Shown: positions 1 to 7,380, counted from the stretch's first letter. The stretch: 10,999 nt of DNA from Prolixibacteraceae bacterium (GCA_027858145.1 JAQIDF010000152.1:1-10999), one strand, 5' to 3'. Notes: generated from the letters alone by a model not told the origin. Translations and numbers: made by a program.

Positions 1-2033
1 AGCATCTCGATAGGCTGTGCAAAGAAAAAACTAACCCCGGGAACAGCGGCCGACATTTCCTGTTTCATCATTCCTTCCAGTTCATCTTTGGTTTCAGCCC
101 TTTTCCATTGTTCCTTCGGCTTCAGGTTGATAATCATCTTAGCCATTTCAAGCGACATGGGGTCGGTGGGTATTTCGCCGGTCCCGATTTTTGAGGCCAC
201 CTGTTCCACTTCATCAGGAAATTCACTGAGCAGCACGTTTTCAAGTTTCGTATTGATCTCTACTGTCTCAGAAAGTGATGTGCCTGGTTGTAAGATGGGG
301 TGAATTGCGAAATCGCCTTCATCTAATTGAGGAATAAACACAGCCCCTAAGCTCCCGAAAATAAAAATTGCGCTTATCAGTAACAGGATGATAACAGATG
401 TTACTACATACCGGTAACGAAGCGCCTGACCCAAAACAACCCGGTAACCTTTGCGCACCCGACCGATGAGTCTATCAGCAAAGCCGGGTTTATCCGACTT
501 TTCAGGACGCAGCAAGAGTGCTGACATCATGGGCACGTAAGTAAGACATAGAATAATGGCGCCTATAAGTGCCGAACCAAACGCAATAGCCATGGGCCGG
601 AACATGTCGCCCTCCTGCCCGGTGAGGGTAAGTATGGGGATAAAAACAATCAGGATAATTATTTGACCGAAAAAAGCTGTTCGCATCATCCGGCCCGAAG
701 ACCAGATGGTAATTTCATTGAGTTTCGTCTTCAACTCTTTTCCTTTGAGACCTCTCAGCGACTTTACCTGCCTGCTTATTTGGAATACGGTAAACTCAAT
801 GATAATCACAGCCCCGTCAATAATAATTCCAAAATCGATAGCCCCAAGACTTATCAGGTTGGCCGAAAAATTAAATGTGTACATAATTCCCAGGGCAAAA
901 AGCAGGGAAAGAGGAATAACTGATGCGGTAATCAATCCCGAACGCAAGCTTCCCATCAGGACAATTAAAACGAAAATAACGATTAAGGCTCCCATTGTCA
1001 GGTTTTCGGTTACCGTTTTCGTGGTTTTACTAATCAGCGAAGAACGGTCGAGGAAAGGTTTCATCTGTATGCCCTCAGGCAGTGCTGCCTCAACCTGAGG
1101 CAAACGCTCTTTTACATTGGCAATAACATTTGCAGGGTTTTCTCCTCGTAGCATCATGATTTTGCCACCCACAGCTTCGCCTTTGCCGTTGTATGTAAAA
1201 GCTCCAAAACGCGGAGCATTTCCAAATTGTACAGTTGCAACATCTCCAATTTGCAAGGGTGTTCCGTTGTCGTTTTTCAGTACAATTTTACGGATGTCAT
1301 CCAGCGACTGTGTTAAACCCTGTCCGCGAACAAAATAGGCGCGTCTGTTTTTTTCAATGTAGCTTCCGCCGGTGTTGGTGTTGTTTTTCTTTAAAGCATC
1401 ATAAATATCTGTAATTGCGAGATTGTAACTTTGCAGCCGATCCGGGTCCACTGCCACCTCGTATTGTTTTAAGAAGCCACCCATGGTGTTAACACCTACC
1501 ACACCGGGAATATTGATCAGTTCCTTTTTGACAATCCAATCCTGTATTTCCCGTAAATCCATAGCGTCATAAACCGTATCGTAGCCGGGTTTTGCTGACA
1601 GAACATACTGGTAAATTTCTCCTAACCCGGAGGTCATGGGACCCATTGTAGGTTCACCTGCACCAGCTGGTAATTTAGCGGCTGCGCTTTTTAATTTTTC
1701 CTGTACCAGCTGGCGGGGCTTATACATGTCCATATCATCCTCAAAAACCAAGGTAATATCGGACAATCCAAATTTAGAGACAGACCGGATTTCTTTTAAA
1801 CCCGGCAAATTCCCCATCTCAAGCTCAATAGGATAGGTAATCAGTCGTTCTACCTCCTCTGTTGCCAGGTCGGGTGTGTAAGTGGTTACTTTAACCTGGT
1901 TGTTAGTCAGGTCTGGCAGCGTATTTAACGGTAAATTTATTGCCGAATAAACACCCCAGCCAATCCAGGCAAAAATAAACAACCCGATTATAAATTTATT
2001 TTTGACTGAAAATGTTATGATTTTATTTATCAT
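1..2033 (-). CDS. czcA: Heavy-metal efflux RND transporter, CzcA/CusA family (3' end outside window)
   Basis: Inner-membrane proton-driven pump subunit that, with a periplasmic adaptor and a TolC-like channel, exports metal ions. The frame is open from ATG at 2033 to the window edge: 677 codons of a family that is usually about 1,020-1,050 residues. An upstream ATG at 2041 meets a stop after two codons, so 2033 is the start. Visible parts are an N-terminal membrane helix (about residues 5-31), the first porter domain with GPMTSGLGEIYQYVL, a membrane block from about 335 to 550, and the start of the second porter domain with GTGEIPTDPM. The proton-relay motif DFGIIIDGAVIIIE has D400, D406 and E413, matching D402, D408 and E415 of Cupriavidus CzcA. 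CusA proteins lack the first Asp, so a divalent-cation pump (Co/Zn/Cd) is inferred over a Cu/Ag pump. No strong TAnnTTTG box was seen just upstream, so it may be co-transcribed with the small gene at 2262-2660. Confidence 0.93.
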   Translation of the reverse strand, partial: MINKIITFSVKNKFIIGLFIFAWIGWGVYSAINLPLNTLPDLTNNQVKVTTYTPDLATEEVERLITYPIELEMGNLPGLKEIRSVSKFGLSDITLVFEDDMDMYKPRQLVQEKLKSAAAKLPAGAGEPTMGPMTSGLGEIYQYVLSAKPGYDTVYDAMDLREIQDWIVKKELINIPGVVGVNTMGGFLKQYEVAVDPDRLQSYNLAITDIYDALKKNNTNTGGSYIEKNRRAYFVRGQGLTQSLDDIRKIVLKNDNGTPLQIGDVATVQFGNAPRFGAFTYNGKGEAVGGKIMMLRGENPANVIANVKERLPQVEAALPEGIQMKPFLDRSSLISKTTKTVTENLTMGALIVIFVLIVLMGSLRSGLITASVIPLSLLFALGIMYTFNFSANLISLGAIDFGIIIDGAVIIIEFTVFQISRQVKSLRGLKGKELKTKLNEITIWSSGRMMRTAFFGQIIILIVFIPILTLTGQEGDMFRPMAIAFGSALIGAIILCLTYVPMMSALLLRPEKSDKPGFADRLIGRVRKGYRVVLGQALRYRYVVTSVIILLLISAIFIFGSLGAVFIPQLDEGDFAIHPILQPGTSLSETVEINTKLENVLLSEFPDEVEQVASKIGTGEIPTDPMSLEMAKMIINLKPKEQWKRAETKDELEGMMKQEMSAAVPGVSFFFAQPIEM

Positions 2034-2261
2034 TTCATTATGAATTTATTTGTTTTTGACTTCGTTTATATTTTTGAGACAACAGTTGATTGCTTAACAT
2101 CTTCTTTCTCATAACAAAGAATTAAGTAAAGCTTTAAGCCATTGACAATGAACTGTTTATAACCAGATGGTATGTTTGTTTAAATTGCTGATATTTAGTG
2201 TATTACAAACAAGTCTATTGTCTCATGTCTAAAATCTAACGATCTATTGTTCAATTATAAG
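2034..2261. other. Gap between the small exported-protein gene and czcA
   Basis: This 228-bp AT-rich stretch holds no reading frame that I can support. On the minus strand I saw no exact TAnnTTTG box for czcA. A pair of 7-bp arms, AACAGTT at 2081-2087 and AACTGTT at 2151-2157, could pair but they are 63 bp apart, so I do not call an operator. The gap is long for an operon junction and may hold a regulatory site or a leader that I cannot recognise. Confidence 0.3.
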
Positions 2262-2660
2262 CTAAGAAATTTCAGGAGGTGCCCGAAGTGATTGGGCCGA
2301 AATGAAGAATTGTTTTAAAAAAACGGCCTGAGGGCTAAAAACTGTTGAGGTAATATTTTTGACAGGCGGAATCGCAATATTGACATTAAGTCCGGTAAAG
2401 TATAAACTAATGCATTCAGGTAAAGACTGATTTACAGAAGAACTCGTAGTCCTTTCTGACACCAGTATATTAAATGCGCGACAATGAAAATCCTGATTAT
2501 CATCACCTTCCCCTTGAGATGAACTTTCACAGTTAGATTCCTGCTTTGGTGAATGGGTTACCTCAAAATGGTGATGGTGCGGCACTACAGCATGAGCTGA
2601 AATGATCAGACCTGCCAAAAAGGTAAAGACTCTTCCTATATGTTGCCCTTTTAAGTTCAC
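2262..2660 (-). CDS. Small exported protein with PHHHH motif (DUF6769-like), beside metal pump gene
   Basis: A 132-residue protein of unknown function. Residues 1-24 look like a signal peptide (basic start, hydrophobic FLAGLIISA core, AHA cleavage site), followed at once by VVPHHHHFEV with four histidines at 28-31. A polar region comes next, with H36, C44, H59 and C60, and the C-terminus has a hydrophobic stretch ending in SLRAPPEIS. The layout recalls the short Bacteroidota family DUF6769, often found next to CzcA/CusA and TolC genes; this match is from memory. The His cluster suggests metal binding in the periplasm or at the membrane, which is an inference supported by czcA lying next on the same strand. 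The start must be GTG at 2660: no ATG lies in frame between it and the upstream stop, and the signal peptide begins there. No strong ribosome binding site is seen. Confidence 0.75.
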   Translation of the reverse strand: MNLKGQHIGRVFTFLAGLIISAHAVVPHHHHFEVTHSPKQESNCESSSQGEGDDNQDFHCRAFNILVSERTTSSSVNQSLPECISLYFTGLNVNIAIPPVKNITSTVFSPQAVFLKQFFISAQSLRAPPEIS

Positions 2661-2693
2661 CTGTCTATTAAAAATTAATTAAAAGAATATCTA

Positions 2694-2701
2694 CAAATAT
2701 A
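2694..2701 (-). promoter_or_regulatory. Candidate -7 box of the small exported-protein gene
   Basis: On the minus strand this reads TATATTTG, an exact match to the Bacteroidota -7 consensus TAnnTTTG. It lies 33 nt upstream of the GTG start at 2660, which would give a leader of about 25-28 nt. No TTG sits at the usual 17-23 nt upstream; the nearest TTTG (2710-2713) is only 8 nt away, so the call rests on the -7 box alone. Confidence 0.4.
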
Positions 2702-2725
2702 ATATTATTCAAAACTTAAGATTAC

Positions 2726-2787
2726 TGTAGCCGTTCATTTTATCCGATTTTAATTAACCATTCAACAATTAAGAGGAATCGGCTACA
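2726..2787. repeat. Inverted repeat with 8-bp arms, two alternative pairings
   Basis: TGTAGCCG (2726-2733) and CGGCTACA (2780-2787) are perfect 8-bp arms separated by 46 bp. Inside them CCGATT (2744-2749) can pair with AATCGG (2777-2782), which shares bases 2780-2782 with the outer arm, so the two stems exclude each other. It lies in the 238-bp gap between the small exported-protein gene and the phosphoesterase gene, which otherwise shows nothing I can name. Role unknown; it may be chance. Confidence 0.3.
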
Positions 2788-2858
2788 ATTTAAGCGATTT
2801 AAAAGCATAAAACGGGAAGCGATTTTGTTAGAGAAGCAAAAAAATCAATGCAAACGAA

Positions 2859-2876
2859 ACCGCAAACGTTTTCGGT
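2859..2876. repeat. 18-bp imperfect palindrome after the phosphoesterase gene
   Basis: ACCGCAAACGTTTTCGGT is a palindrome around AAACGTTT with one mismatched pair (2863/2872). It lies 22 bp past the phosphoesterase stop codon. It lacks a clean T-tract, so it is a poor terminator on either strand. A protein-binding site or a weak transcript end are both possible. Confidence 0.3.
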
Positions 2877-2898
2877 AAGCATGTTTTACAACACATTT

Positions 2899-3813
2899 TC
2901 AATCGGTTTGGATAAGTTTTGATTCATCGAGTATTTTTTCTCCATCCCACCGATATGCAGAAAGTATCTGGCTTCGGACTACACAGCTATCGATACAGCA
3001 AATATTACTCTGGAAAATTTCAGCTCGCTGTTCAAGACAATAGTGCCCCATAAAAACCGGCGGTTCATCGGCATCATAAGGTGAAACTTGAGGCAGAAGT
3101 TCAAGCGGAATTGTATAGGGAGGCAGTTGGAAACGATTTCCAAAAGCGATGTCTTCAAAAGTTTTCCCGTCGGGTTTACTCCACCACTTCATCCTAAAGT
3201 TACGACGAACGATGCCCTTATTATCTTTCAATAGCAAATCGGATGGAAGTTTAAATTCTTTTCCTTTGAGCAAACCATCCATCGCCTCAGTCAGCTCATT
3301 TCCGTATAAATATTCTTTCAATAAGCTTTTTTTTAGTTTGGGCTCGCCATTCAAATATTCTTCAAATGTCTTGATATGTTGTTCATTCCAGCCGCCATGC
3401 ACCACCCGGAGGTCGCCCAGATCGAGATAAAGTGGTAAATGCCTGAACCATTGTATGGTTTCTTGAAATTCGTCGGATTTCTTTTTATACTCGTCTAGCG
3501 TTTTCATTAACGGAAGTTTATACCTTGGTAAGTGTTTCCGTAACGATTTGCCTGACTTATCGATGGTAGAATACAAAATGGCATTTAGTTCATGGTTACC
3601 AATAACAGCAAGTGCGTTGCCCGAGTCAACCATTTGCTTAACCAAACGCACGGTTGCACGAATTTCTGGTCCGCGGTTAATAAAGTCGCCCGTAAATATT
3701 ACTTTCCGTTTAGAATGCTTGAATGAGTTGCCATCTGCCTCGTATCCCATTTTTTTAAGAAGCCTTACCAACAAATCGTAATGCCCGTGTAAATCGCCAA
3801 TTATATCGTACAT
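2899..3813 (-). CDS. Calcineurin-like metallophosphoesterase
   Basis: A 304-residue soluble hydrolase of the two-metal phosphoesterase superfamily, which includes ApaH, PrpE and Ser/Thr phosphatases. The metal-site motifs appear in order: GDLHGHYD (D7, H9), GDFINRG (D43 in 42-48), GNHE (N73, H74) and VVHGG (H139), with MGHYC (H257) near the C-terminus. The usual GDxxDRG box has Asn at 46 where most members have Asp; in PP1-type enzymes that Asp helps position the catalytic His, so activity or specificity may differ. The substrate cannot be read from the sequence; a phosphoprotein or a dinucleoside polyphosphate are both possible. No signal peptide, so probably cytoplasmic. ATG at 3813 begins directly with the first metal motif (MYDIIGD), as is usual in this family. 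The gene stands alone after the galT terminator; a degenerate box TTACTTTG (3832-3839) overlaps that terminator and could drive it. Confidence 0.9.
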   Translation of the reverse strand: MYDIIGDLHGHYDLLVRLLKKMGYEADGNSFKHSKRKVIFTGDFINRGPEIRATVRLVKQMVDSGNALAVIGNHELNAILYSTIDKSGKSLRKHLPRYKLPLMKTLDEYKKKSDEFQETIQWFRHLPLYLDLGDLRVVHGGWNEQHIKTFEEYLNGEPKLKKSLLKEYLYGNELTEAMDGLLKGKEFKLPSDLLLKDNKGIVRRNFRMKWWSKPDGKTFEDIAFGNRFQLPPYTIPLELLPQVSPYDADEPPVFMGHYCLEQRAEIFQSNICCIDSCVVRSQILSAYRWDGEKILDESKLIQTD

Positions 3814-3837
3814 ATCTTTTTATAATGACTGCAAAGT

Positions 3838-3868
3838 AAAAAAAGGGCAGTAAAAAAACAGCCCTTTT
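3838..3868 (-). terminator. Intrinsic terminator after galT
   Basis: On the minus strand AAAAGGGC (3861-3868) pairs with GCCCTTTT (3841-3848) around a 12-nt loop, and the second arm runs into a stretch of seven T (3838-3844). It starts 27 nt beyond the galT stop codon and fits a Rho-independent terminator for the galactose transcript. The start codon of the phosphoesterase gene is only 25 nt further on, so that gene would need a promoter overlapping the terminator or some read-through. Confidence 0.8.
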
Positions 3869-3894
3869 GAAAAAAAATATTGAATTCTATTGTA

Positions 3895-4947
3895 CTATTT
3901 ATTTTTATAATGAACTAATGGCAATTCACGTAAACGTCTGGTACTGGTTTCTGCCGTGATATCACGTTGCGGATTTGAGAGCATTTCGTAACCTACCATG
4001 AATTTTTTAACCGTTGCCGAACGCAACAACGGTGGATAAAAATGCATATGGAAATGCCATTCGGGATGCTCCCTCCCATCGGTTGGAGCCTGGTGAATTC
4101 CGGCACTGTATGGAAAAGAAGTCTCGAAAAGATTATCGTACATGATGGTTAACTTCTTATACATATCGGCCAGTGATGTTTTATGGGCTTCATTCATGCC
4201 GGATATAGAAGACAGTTGCGCACGACTAATAATCATTGCTTCAAAAGGCCATACAGCCCAATAAGGCACCAATGCAATAAAATGATCGTTACTCATCAAC
4301 AGCCGTTCTTTTTTTTCAACTTCTTTCAACAAATAATCATGCAGAAGTGTACTCCCGTTTTTTTTGTAATAAGCAAGCTGACTTTTACCTTCCTTTTCCT
4401 GTTCTACCGGTACGTTACTGGTCGACCATATTTGTCCGTGAGGATGTGGGTTACTACACCCCATAGCAGCTCCTTTGTTTTCAAAAATCTGAACGTAGTT
4501 TATATCGGGATTATCGCCTAACTTAACATATTCTTTCTGCCATAAATCAACCACATCTTTGATGTCATCCACATCCATTTCGGGAATGGTAAGGTTGTGC
4601 TTAGGTGAAAAACAAATCACCTTACATATTCCGCTCACACTTTCCGATTTAAAAAGCTCCCCGTCAGAATAACTACCCTCAGGAGTATCGGGCAGCAAAG
4701 CACTAAAATCGTTCACAAACGAATAAGGCTTCTTGTAATCGGGGTTTACCTGTCCGCCCGACCTTTTATTTGTAGGGCACAAATAGCATCCCGGGTCATA
4801 TTCCGGGCGCTTGTCAACTGTATTTTTTTCTACCTGCCCCTGCCATGGGCGTTTTGCCCTGTGGGGCGAAACCAATACCCATTCTCCGGTTAAAGGATTA
4901 TATCGCCTGTGGGGATGATCCTCCGGATTAAATTGTATGTTCTCCAT
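3895..4947 (-). CDS. galT: Galactose-1-phosphate uridylyltransferase
   Basis: Second enzyme of the Leloir pathway: it swaps UMP between UDP-glucose and galactose-1-phosphate to give UDP-galactose and glucose-1-phosphate, in the cytoplasm. The 350-residue product is close to E. coli GalT (348). The N-terminal HPHRRYNPLTGEWVLVSPHR block is typical. C54 and C57 (CYLC), H117 and H168 match the zinc ligands. SNPHPHGQIW contains the HPH triad with H170 as the nucleophile that is uridylylated. HPEWHFHMHFYPP near the C-terminus matches the second metal site. The frame extends upstream to TTG at 4989, but ATG at 4947 starts just before the conserved N-terminus and is the better start. It follows galK by 45 nt with no terminator between, so the two are read together, and it ends before the terminator at 3838-3868. 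Confidence 0.97.
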   Translation of the reverse strand: MENIQFNPEDHPHRRYNPLTGEWVLVSPHRAKRPWQGQVEKNTVDKRPEYDPGCYLCPTNKRSGGQVNPDYKKPYSFVNDFSALLPDTPEGSYSDGELFKSESVSGICKVICFSPKHNLTIPEMDVDDIKDVVDLWQKEYVKLGDNPDINYVQIFENKGAAMGCSNPHPHGQIWSTSNVPVEQEKEGKSQLAYYKKNGSTLLHDYLLKEVEKKERLLMSNDHFIALVPYWAVWPFEAMIISRAQLSSISGMNEAHKTSLADMYKKLTIMYDNLFETSFPYSAGIHQAPTDGREHPEWHFHMHFYPPLLRSATVKKFMVGYEMLSNPQRDITAETSTRRLRELPLVHYKNK

Positions 4948-4992
4948 TGAAAATATTTTATGCTGAATTTTAAAAAGTAAAACAACCAATTA

Positions 4993-6156
4993 TTAAAAAA
5001 TCTTATGTCCTCCCTGTCCGATTTCAGCCACATAAAATTCAGGATTAATGTACGTTCTTTTTTTATAATTGGCGCCAACTTGCTGAATAAAATCATCGAC
5101 AGCTTCGTCTTTAACAAGCGAAACGGTAGATCCACCAAAGCCTCCACCCGTCATGCGTGAACCAATTACACCTTCAATTTTTCTGGCTTCCTCAACCATG
5201 GCATCCAACTCGTTACCTGTAACCTCGTAGTCGTCGCGCAACGAATCGTGCGATGCATTCATGAGTTTTCCAAATACCTCAAGGTTGCCCGCTTTAAGGG
5301 CATCAACAGCCTCTACAGTGCGCTCAATTTCAGAAACTACGTGCCGCGCACGACGGCGGACTGTTTCATCTTCGATTTTATCTTCAAGCTTTTTGAATTC
5401 GTCCCACGAAATATCAGCCAACTGGTTTATTTTTGTATAGGGCTTCAATGCCTCAACAGCTGCCTGACATTGAGCAACCCGCTCGTTGTATTCGCCAGAG
5501 CCCAATGAATGCGGGCTGTTGGTATTGCTGATCACAATTTTTACACCATCGAGCTTAACAGGTACCAGCTCATATTCAAGTGTGTCGCAGTTCAGAAATA
5601 TAGCACTGTCGGCAGCACCCATGCCCGATGCAAACTGATCCATAATGCCACAGTTAACACCTGCAAATTCATGTTCAGCTTTTTGCCCCATTTTTACAAG
5701 ATCAACCTGATCAACACCAAACCCGAACAAGTCATTAACAGCAACTGCAGTAGCAATTTCAAGTGAAGCTGATGAACTTAATCCGGCACCATTGGGTACA
5801 TTCCCGTAGAATAAAAAATCGACACCGGCATTTATTTCATGCCCGCTTTTTACAAACTGCGCAATAGTACCTAAAGGATAATTCACCCAGTTGCCTTTAT
5901 CGAGTGGTGTAGTCAATTTATCCAATGTCAACTCTTCACTGTTTTCAACATTAAGTGAGGCAAAACGAAAAACATTCTCATTGTTTTTACGCACCAGGCA
6001 ATACGTTCCGAAACTCAATGCACACGGGAAAACAAATCCTCCGTTATAATCAGTATGTTCACCAATTAAATTAACTCTTCCGGGCGAAAAGAAACCTGAA
6101 ATTTCGCCTTCACCATAAACTTCAACAAACTTATTTTTCAACTCTTCAACCTTCAT
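4993..6156 (-). CDS. galK: Galactokinase
   Basis: First committed Leloir enzyme: phosphorylates alpha-D-galactose at C1 with ATP in the cytoplasm. The 387-residue product (E. coli 382) carries all three GHMP-kinase motifs: PGRVNLIGEHTDYN at 25-38 (sugar binding; R27 and the E33-H34-T35-D36 stretch), the ATP loop GAGLSSSAS at about 123-131, and MTGGGFGG at about 335-342. CGIMDQF provides the catalytic base D173, equivalent to D174 of E. coli. The frame can be extended to GTG at 6183, but ATG at 6156 (MKVEELKNKF) fits the family length and leaves a short leader after the candidate promoter at 6210-6217. It is the first gene after the regulator on the same strand, and galT follows it. No epimerase, mutarotase or sugar transporter is present, so UDP-glucose recycling must be encoded elsewhere. 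Confidence 0.97.
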   Translation of the reverse strand: MKVEELKNKFVEVYGEGEISGFFSPGRVNLIGEHTDYNGGFVFPCALSFGTYCLVRKNNENVFRFASLNVENSEELTLDKLTTPLDKGNWVNYPLGTIAQFVKSGHEINAGVDFLFYGNVPNGAGLSSSASLEIATAVAVNDLFGFGVDQVDLVKMGQKAEHEFAGVNCGIMDQFASGMGAADSAIFLNCDTLEYELVPVKLDGVKIVISNTNSPHSLGSGEYNERVAQCQAAVEALKPYTKINQLADISWDEFKKLEDKIEDETVRRRARHVVSEIERTVEAVDALKAGNLEVFGKLMNASHDSLRDDYEVTGNELDAMVEEARKIEGVIGSRMTGGGFGGSTVSLVKDEAVDDFIQQVGANYKKRTYINPEFYVAEIGQGGHKIF

Positions 6157-6187
6157 AACAAATAATTTAGATAAGACCAACACGCCA

Positions 6188-6208
6188 ACTGGTGGGTACT
6201 GGTAGGGT
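6188..6208. repeat. Tandem ACTGGT repeat, candidate operator of galK
   Basis: ACTGGTGGGT (6188-6197) is followed directly by ACTGGTAGGG (6198-6207), so the two half-sites are spaced 10 bp apart, about one helix turn. They lie in the galK leader between the -7 box (6210-6217) and the ATG (6156), where bound protein would block transcription. The upstream GntR-type regulator is the obvious candidate, but this is inference: GntR sites are usually inverted rather than direct repeats, and no second copy was seen in front of the regulator itself. Confidence 0.45.
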
Positions 6209-6209
6209 G

Positions 6210-6217
6210 CAAATATA
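6210..6217 (-). promoter_or_regulatory. Candidate -7 box of the galKT transcript
   Basis: Minus-strand TATATTTG, an exact TAnnTTTG match, 53 nt upstream of the galK ATG. No TTG lies 17-23 nt upstream, where the strand is a run of T and A, so the -33 element is missing or degenerate. Read-through from the regulator gene is also possible, as no convincing terminator lies between. Confidence 0.5.
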
Positions 6218-6265
6218 TATTTTTATTTTATATCCTAAAAAAAAAGACGACATGTTATTTGTTAT

Positions 6266-7273
6266 CTATGCAGAACCTCGATCTGCAAATACCCATGTAT
6301 TTCTTTTTGACTTGCGTTCTGTTCCATCAATTGCTCTGGCAAGAGCGCATCCCATGGCTATAAAATCTGTACTTATGGTTGAAACCCCGCCGGCAACCAC
6401 TTCCTTTAACATGGTATCGTTAAAAGAAATAACACCTATATCATGCCCCGGCACAAAGCTTTTCGCACCGGCAATTTTTAATACTTTCACCAAATCTCTA
6501 TCAGAAGGAATAAGAAAACAAACACCTTTCGTTACATCATGGGCTTCTACCCTGGATAAAGAGCGAAACGAGCAGTTATTTCGGGAAGCATATTTTTGGG
6601 CACCTTTTATCCGCTCTTGTGGTTCTTTACCGCCGGGATGAATCATTACCAGCTCGCGATATTTGTTATAAACATTTGAATATTCAGTTAAAGCTTCAAA
6701 TACATCTTTTTCAAAATCCTGATATATTGACACATACGAAGTCAACTCTTTTTTAAAACGATCAAGAATAATTACATTCCGGGTGTCAATTTTTGAAATA
6801 CTTTTATGAACATCTGAAAAAAATGCGGGCATAATAACATAATCAGTATAATTCCCGGCGGCCTTTTCGATTAAATCATCAAAAAGTTGCCGGTTAAAAT
6901 GATGAAAATAAATATCAACATCAACATTTGAACTCAGGTTACCTACAAAAGCGTTATACATATCCTCTTTAAAAGCATTCAGCTCATCAAAAAGTAAAAA
7001 CACTTTTTTGTTAACTTCAATATGTGTGTTTTGAATAAAATACCCTTTCCCGGGTCTGGCCATCACAATTCCCTTCGATTTTAGATCACTGAGCGCCATG
7101 AGAGCAGTATCGCGCGATATGTTATTATTATTACACAGCTCGTTAAGCGATGGCACTTTATCACCTTTTTTCAATGTGCCATTTTCAATTCCATGCAATA
7201 TATTATTTACAATTTGCCGATATAATGGCACAGAAGAATTATGATCGATTATGATTTCCAACGAAGCTGACAT
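6266..7273 (-). CDS. GntR-family regulator with LacI-like sugar-binding domain, likely controls galKT
   Basis: A 335-residue transcription factor. Residues about 17-80 form a GntR winged helix: LYRQIVNNILHGIENG, then KVPSLNELCNNNNISRDTA and the wing with RPGKGYFI. Residues about 88-335 resemble the periplasmic-binding-protein fold of LacI-type effector domains: VFLLFDELNAFKEDMYNAF at the start, then YVIMP, VIILDR, and HDIGVISFNDTMLKEVVAGG followed by VSTISTDF. This is the hybrid design of AraR-type regulators rather than the FadR or HutC types, and it suggests a sugar ligand. The position just upstream of galK on the same strand points to galactose or a derivative, by inference. ATG at 7273 (MSASLEIIID) is preferred over the longer frame from 7321, whose first 16 residues are not family-like. 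No terminator is evident before galK; the stop is followed only by a run of T without a strong stem. Confidence 0.88.
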   Translation of the reverse strand: MSASLEIIIDHNSSVPLYRQIVNNILHGIENGTLKKGDKVPSLNELCNNNNISRDTALMALSDLKSKGIVMARPGKGYFIQNTHIEVNKKVFLLFDELNAFKEDMYNAFVGNLSSNVDVDIYFHHFNRQLFDDLIEKAAGNYTDYVIMPAFFSDVHKSISKIDTRNVIILDRFKKELTSYVSIYQDFEKDVFEALTEYSNVYNKYRELVMIHPGGKEPQERIKGAQKYASRNNCSFRSLSRVEAHDVTKGVCFLIPSDRDLVKVLKIAGAKSFVPGHDIGVISFNDTMLKEVVAGGVSTISTDFIAMGCALARAIDGTERKSKRNTWVFADRGSA

Positions 7274-7289
7274 GTATTTTTCTTTGATA

Positions 7290-7323
7290 CAAAAGTACAA
7301 ATATTCGACAACGAGGAACACAA
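7290..7323 (-). promoter_or_regulatory. Candidate promoter of the GntR-type regulator gene
   Basis: Minus-strand TACTTTTG (7290-7297) matches TAnnTTTG exactly, and TTG at 7321-7323 lies 23 nt upstream, at the long end of the accepted 17-23 spacing. The start codon at 7273 is close, giving a leader of only about 10 nt. A near match AATATTTG lies a few bases upstream and could be used instead. Confidence 0.45.
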
Positions 7324-7380
7324 TTCACCGTTTATAAGACTCGTCAAAATATTTTAAACATGGCTTTATTTACTTCCTTT

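Noticed and set aside
88..1836. Several plus-strand open frames of 66-130 codons
   Set aside because: They are antisense to the czcA-like gene, whose minus-strand frame is open throughout with family motifs in order.
4948..4989. Upstream extension of galT to TTG at 4989
   Set aside because: It adds 14 residues that do not match the family, and ATG at 4947 sits right before the conserved N-terminus.
6225..6265. Terminator after the GntR-type regulator gene
   Set aside because: There is a run of T on the minus strand but no stable stem before it; ACATGT alone is too short.
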